Source: Hyunsoonleella jejuensis (lineage in GTDB: Bacteria > Bacteroidota > Bacteroidia > Flavobacteriales > Flavobacteriaceae). From it: a stretch of 64,000 nt of DNA. Position numbers and translations under genes: made by a program. The stretch is from positions 868,001-932,000 of the forward strand of contig NZ_FOFN01000001.1 in assembly GCF_900111025.1 (NCBI RefSeq), given 5' to 3'. The number at the start of each line of letters is the position of its first letter. Positions within the stretch are counted from its first letter, which is position 1. Positions 60,927 to 64,000 of the stretch are shown piece by piece. Below the pieces are notes generated by a model, which was not told where the DNA came from, did no database searches, and saw nothing but the letters and a program-made list of their open reading frames with translations.

Positions 60927-62069
60927 TTATCTTTTAAACGCGCGCCCTTTCCATGTATAGCCCTTAAAAAGTGAGAGTACGGCAACATAAACACTAAAAA
61001 AAGGATATACAGAAAAACTAGTTAAAAAACTAACAAAAGCGCGCCTTTGGTTAAAAAACGCCGATGTTTTATAAAGTAACAGAAAATCAATACTGAGTTT
61101 AATCACTAAAATATAAACCCAAATTTTAATATTAAAAAGCCCGAACACAGAAAATAAAGGAAGCAAAAGCACTTGAAGATTCATTAAAAATACAGTAATG
61201 CCCACTAGCTTACCAAAGCTATTGTTGTACGTGCTGGTTTTTGCTGCCCAACGCATGCGTTGCTGGATTAAAGCTTGCCAACTAGCCTGTGGTTTTGTAG
61301 CGACAATAGCCTTTTCACATTTTAAATATTGAACCGATTTTGAATACTTTTTGATAATTTTTTCTAATAAAAAAATGTCATCACCGCTTGAAATATTAGT
61401 ATTTCCGTAAAATCCGTTAACCTCATTAAAGACCGATTTGGTATATGCAAAATTTGCACCGTTACATAAAAAAGGGTTGTTTATACCAAAAGCGCCAATA
61501 GTGGCTCCTTGTAAACTAAGTAGGTCTAATTCTTGAAATCTACTCAAAAATGTATGTTCTTCAAGATAGGTTACCGGACCAATTACACCAATGGGGTTTT
61601 TAGTTTGAATAAACGCATCAAAACTATCAAGCCAAAATTTAGAAAAAATGCAATCGGCATCTGTAGTAATGATCCATTCGTGTTTTGCATGTTTTATCGC
61701 TGTAGCAATAGCGTCTTTTTTTGGCGAGTTTGAGGTTCTTATGTTTTTAATAACGTGAATGTAAGTTCGCGTGTTTTCGCTTTGCCTAAATGTATCGAGA
61801 AGCTTTTTAATGATTTCAATAGAATTATCTTCAGATGCATCATCTACTAAAATTACTTCAAACAGGTGTTTAGGGTACTTTAGGGCATTTAAGGATTTTA
61901 AAAGTCTTGGTAAATTTTCAGCTTCATTTCTAAAAGGCACCACTATTGAAAATTTTGTTTTCGGCTGTGCATCATTCAAAAAAAATTCTGACACTTTATC
62001 AAACCCAAAAGCAAAACCACCTATCAAAACCAGGTATACTAAAGCAATACAAACACTTAATATTATCAT
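60927..62069 (-). CDS. Membrane-associated GT2 glycosyltransferase
   Basis: 380 residues. Hydrophobic N-terminal helix (1-22), then the GT-A domain: SIVVPFRNEAENLPRLLKSL, VDDASEDNS, TDADCIFSKFW (metal-binding DxD-like) and SGDDIFLLEKI (acidic catalytic region) with QQRMRWAAKTS, a QxxRW motif. Two C-terminal hydrophobic segments (about 300-335) anchor it. The QxxRW motif implies a processive or lipid-linked synthase. It is adjacent to a flippase-like membrane protein (1-bp gap) on the same strand, so the two probably act on the same lipid. Confidence 0.88.
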   Translation of the reverse strand: MIILSVCIALVYLVLIGGFAFGFDKVSEFFLNDAQPKTKFSIVVPFRNEAENLPRLLKSLNALKYPKHLFEVILVDDASEDNSIEIIKKLLDTFRQSENTRTYIHVIKNIRTSNSPKKDAIATAIKHAKHEWIITTDADCIFSKFWLDSFDAFIQTKNPIGVIGPVTYLEEHTFLSRFQELDLLSLQGATIGAFGINNPFLCNGANFAYTKSVFNEVNGFYGNTNISSGDDIFLLEKIIKKYSKSVQYLKCEKAIVATKPQASWQALIQQRMRWAAKTSTYNNSFGKLVGITVFLMNLQVLLLPLFSVFGLFNIKIWVYILVIKLSIDFLLLYKTSAFFNQRRAFVSFLTSFSVYPFFSVYVAVLSLFKGYTWKGRAFKR

Positions 62070-62070
62070 A

Positions 62071-63036
62071 TCACTCGGTATCAGGGAGTTTGAAATTCAG
62101 TACATAAAAACTCCCAAAAACACTTGGGATTACAAAGTTGAGTATCCACATTAAGGTAATAGTGCACAGAATAACTAGTGCATTTATATTTAAAAACGAA
62201 AATAAATATACGGCAATACTGCCTTTAATTATAACATCGAAAATAAAAATGGAAGGCACTATTGAAGCGATGAAATACATTGAAGTTATTACAGACATAG
62301 CTTCTAAATATGAGATGTTTACTTTAAAAAGAAGCAATATCACATAAAATTGATACGAGAAAACGAGATAACGTAGAAGTGAGAACACAAACCCGTAAAC
62401 CAACTTTTTTTTAGGGAAATCCAACAAAAAACTTTTAATACGCTCTAGTGGAAATCCTTTTACTTTAAAACGACTTTGTTTTAATCCAAAGGCAGTTAAA
62501 AATGCAATGGCTAAAACAATAATAAAAAAGTGTCCTATTTTATAGTAGTTAATATATATGTCGTAGGTGTTCATAAAAATGTTAAAACCAATCACGCCCA
62601 ATAATACAGTTACACTCATTTGCAACATATTACTTAGTAGGTTTACTAGTATTATCCTTTTTCTGTATTGTGGTTTGTAATAAATGGCTTTAGAGCCGTA
62701 TTCACCAATTCTATTAGGTGTGAATAATGAAGCGGTAAGTGCGCCCAAGCTTTGTTCAAGGGCATTTTTAATTGTAATTTTTTTCACTTCTGAAGCCAAA
62801 TATCGCCATTTTAAAATTTCGAAAAACCAGTTAAAAATTGATAAAATCAGTAAAAAAATGATATTTTTTGATAAAAAAACGTCATTTTTAAGGGTAAATC
62901 GAATAAAACGATTAAAATCTAAATCAGGATTATTCATCAATTTTTGATAAATAAAATAACTAGCACCAACAACTATGCTTAGCTTAATAAGTACAAAAAA
63001 GAATTGTTTAGTTTTGTATGGTAGCGCGTATAACAT
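62071..63036 (-). CDS. Lysylphosphatidylglycerol-synthase-like / UPF0104 membrane protein
   Basis: 321 residues with about eight transmembrane helices. The start is taken as the ATG at 63036; an in-frame TTG at 63045 would add only three residues. NRIGEYGSKAIYYKPQYRKR is the family's conserved cytoplasmic loop; SIVPSIFIFDVIIKGSIAVY is another. The UPF0104/MprF-like fold occurs in lipid-flipping or aminoacyl-lipid proteins; there is no synthase domain here. It is coupled to the GT2 gene and is a plausible transporter for that lipid product (inference). It overlaps nothing on +, but the outer-membrane protein gene begins 35 bp away divergently. Confidence 0.75.
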   Translation of the reverse strand: MLYALPYKTKQFFFVLIKLSIVVGASYFIYQKLMNNPDLDFNRFIRFTLKNDVFLSKNIIFLLILSIFNWFFEILKWRYLASEVKKITIKNALEQSLGALTASLFTPNRIGEYGSKAIYYKPQYRKRIILVNLLSNMLQMSVTVLLGVIGFNIFMNTYDIYINYYKIGHFFIIVLAIAFLTAFGLKQSRFKVKGFPLERIKSFLLDFPKKKLVYGFVFSLLRYLVFSYQFYVILLLFKVNISYLEAMSVITSMYFIASIVPSIFIFDVIIKGSIAVYLFSFLNINALVILCTITLMWILNFVIPSVFGSFYVLNFKLPDTE

Positions 63037-63070
63037 GTTTTTCAAGTTGCAAAATAACCTTAAAGTACTT

Positions 63071-63709
63071 ATGAACCCAAAAATCAGGTTACATAAATTA
63101 ACTGTAGCGTTTATGTTTTACTTGTTGGGCTATTTTTCAGTAGTTGCGCAAACAGATACAAGTACGTTTAAAGCACAACTTGCTTTGGGGGTAAATAGTC
63201 CGTCAAGCGATGGATTTGTGGATAATTTTGAAGGGAAATCGGTTAATTTTCCAACGGTAAATTTAGGATTTCAGTATATGTTCACAAGAAATTTAGGTGG
63301 TAAGTTGGACTATGGTTTTAGCAGAATTTCAAATAAAACCAATTCGCCAGAGTTTAAATTGAATTATTCCAGAATTAATTTACAGATGGTTTACGATGCT
63401 TCTAGAATAGTATCATTTTCAAATAGAATGGGTATCTTTTTGCATGCAGGACCAGGTTATGCTTTCGTTAAGCCTTTAGGGAATTATACAGATAACAATA
63501 CCTCATTTTTCAATGCTATGGGCGGTGTAGAATTTCATTATGGTGTCTCTGATAGTTTATCATTATTTTTAGACACCTCTTATATTTTGGGAATAGGAAA
63601 AGATTTCAATCCCATAGCTTCGGGTTTTGGAGCATTTAATGGTAATTTACTAACCGTAACCATTGGCGCATCTATTTCGCTAAGTGGTTGTTATTTTTGT
63701 AACGATTAA
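63071..63709 (+). CDS. Secreted outer-membrane beta-barrel protein
   Basis: 212 residues from the ATG at 63071, where a signal peptide begins ([17 protein letters not shown]). An ORF extension back to 62975 would remove this signal position and runs over the divergent gene, so it is rejected. OmpA-like barrel pattern: [39 protein letters not shown] and [13 protein letters not shown], with [21 protein letters not shown]. It ends in LSGCYFCND, unusual for an OmpA barrel, with two late cysteines. Its stop overlaps the ruvC start (TAATG). Confidence 0.75.
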   Translation: MNPKIRLHKLTVAFMFYLLGYFSVVAQTDTSTFKAQLALGVNSPSSDGFVDNFEGKSVNFPTVNLGFQYMFTRNLGGKLDYGFSRISNKTNSPEFKLNYSRINLQMVYDASRIVSFSNRMGIFLHAGPGYAFVKPLGNYTDNNTSFFNAMGGVEFHYGVSDSLSLFLDTSYILGIGKDFNPIASGFGAFNGNLLTVTIGASISLSGCYFCND

Positions 63710-64000
63710 TGAAGAAAGAACGAATTATTTTAGGGATAGATCCCGGTACAACCATTATGGGTTTTGGCCTCATAAGAGTAGTGGGAAAAACTATGACCTT
63801 CATGCAATTGAATGAATTAGATTTAAAAAAGTACAGCGACCATTATTTAAAACTAAAACTCATTTTTGAGCGCACCATAGAACTTATTGACACACACAAT
63901 CCTGATGAAATAGCCATTGAAGCCCCGTTTTACGGCAAGAACGTACAAAGTATGCTTAAGTTGGGTCGTGCTCAGGGTGTCGCTATGGCTGCAGGATTAA
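63709..64000 (+). CDS. ruvC: Holliday-junction resolvase RuvC (3' end outside window)
   Basis: 97 codons to the window edge. [17 protein letters not shown] gives the first catalytic Asp (Asp11) and [11 protein letters not shown] the Glu (Glu71) of the RuvC DDE-type active site; [12 protein letters not shown] is the conserved later block. RuvC cuts Holliday junctions in recombination with RuvAB. The ATG overlaps the stop of the upstream outer-membrane protein gene, so it is translationally coupled to that gene. Confidence 0.95.
   Translation, partial: MKKERIILGIDPGTTIMGFGLIRVVGKTMTFMQLNELDLKKYSDHYLKLKLIFERTIELIDTHNPDEIAIEAPFYGKNVQSMLKLGRAQGVAMAAGL

Noticed and set aside
62975-63070. Extended start for the outer-membrane protein gene
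   Set aside because: The extension overlaps the divergent membrane-protein start and would bury the signal peptide that begins at 63071.
1-64000. CRISPR array, IS element, prophage or toxin-antitoxin pair
   Set aside because: No regularly spaced repeats, transposase, phage structural gene or recognisable toxin/antitoxin was found in either strand.

Overview
The window looks like chromosomal DNA of a marine-type member of the Flavobacteriaceae (phylum Bacteroidota). The grounds are the low G+C content, many -7 boxes of the Bacteroidota form TAnnTTTG, almost no Shine-Dalgarno sequences, a type IX secretion C-terminal sorting domain, lineage-typical DUF families (DUF4271, DUF4296), a eukaryal-type dimeric glycyl-tRNA synthetase, and a DnaE with a fused N-terminal proofreading exonuclease. 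The species cannot be named from the sequence alone. Both ends cut genes: a probable M28 peptidase tail on the left and ruvC on the right.

Layout. 1-7.9 kb: peptidase tail, a TPR protein, a coupled metabolite-repair pair (L-2-hydroxyglutarate oxidase and omega-amidase), an Ig-like lipoprotein, comF and glyS. 8-11.7 kb: two tandem outer-membrane paralogues, an Lrp/AsnC regulator, a saccharopine dehydrogenase and a DUF423 protein. 11.8-21.5 kb: ATP-type pckA, hemD with DUF4271, a coupled trio (polyprenol-phosphate mannosyltransferase, dihydroorotase, DUF4296 lipoprotein), an SDR, tyrS, a LuxE-like protein and a T9SS stub protein. 21.7-28.8 kb: a PhoB/PhoR-like two-component pair, a MurG-like glycosyltransferase, trmB, a LysE exporter, an alkyltransferase-like protein, then Mrp, NifU and a [2Fe-2S] ferredoxin. 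29-40.3 kb: DUF1853, a phosphoesterase, an SGNH lipoprotein, a 1150-residue protein that I tentatively assign as PPi-type PEP carboxykinase, glutaryl-CoA dehydrogenase, trmN6, rimM, rpsP, a lactonase-fold lipoprotein and a PA2169-family protein. 40.5-47.5 kb: dnaE, trxA, a stand-alone clpP and a DUF58 protein. 47.6-50.4 kb: tRNA-Asp followed by an accessory lipoprotein gene bracketed by a 153-bp direct repeat. 50.5-64 kb: a GT35 phosphorylase-like protein without the PLP lysine, a LacI regulator, a tiny lipoprotein next to a TPR histidine kinase and LuxR-type regulator, a possible small RNA, a BlaI/BlaR-like module with a triple operator, a BI-1 protein, a GT2/membrane-protein pair, an outer-membrane protein and ruvC.

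The less ordinary material is mostly intergenic. Four copies of one structured element (9.8, 24.5, 28.9 and 45.2 kb, both orientations) share conserved blocks, and their outermost stem varies in a compensating way between copies. There are also short palindromic repeats, the 2,479-bp direct-repeat unit after tRNA-Asp, a TTG-N17-TAACTTTG promoter feeding a terminated stretch of about 90 nt, and three AACTAA-N4-TTAGTT palindromes over the blaI promoter. At protein level the points to note are the phosphorylase (Lys to Thr), an MGMT homologue with Ala for the catalytic Cys, a dihydroorotase with Gln in the HxH motif, and a free-standing lipoprotein resembling the C-terminal domain of the neighbouring BlaR-like peptidase. 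No CRISPR array, IS transposase, integrase or prophage was seen.
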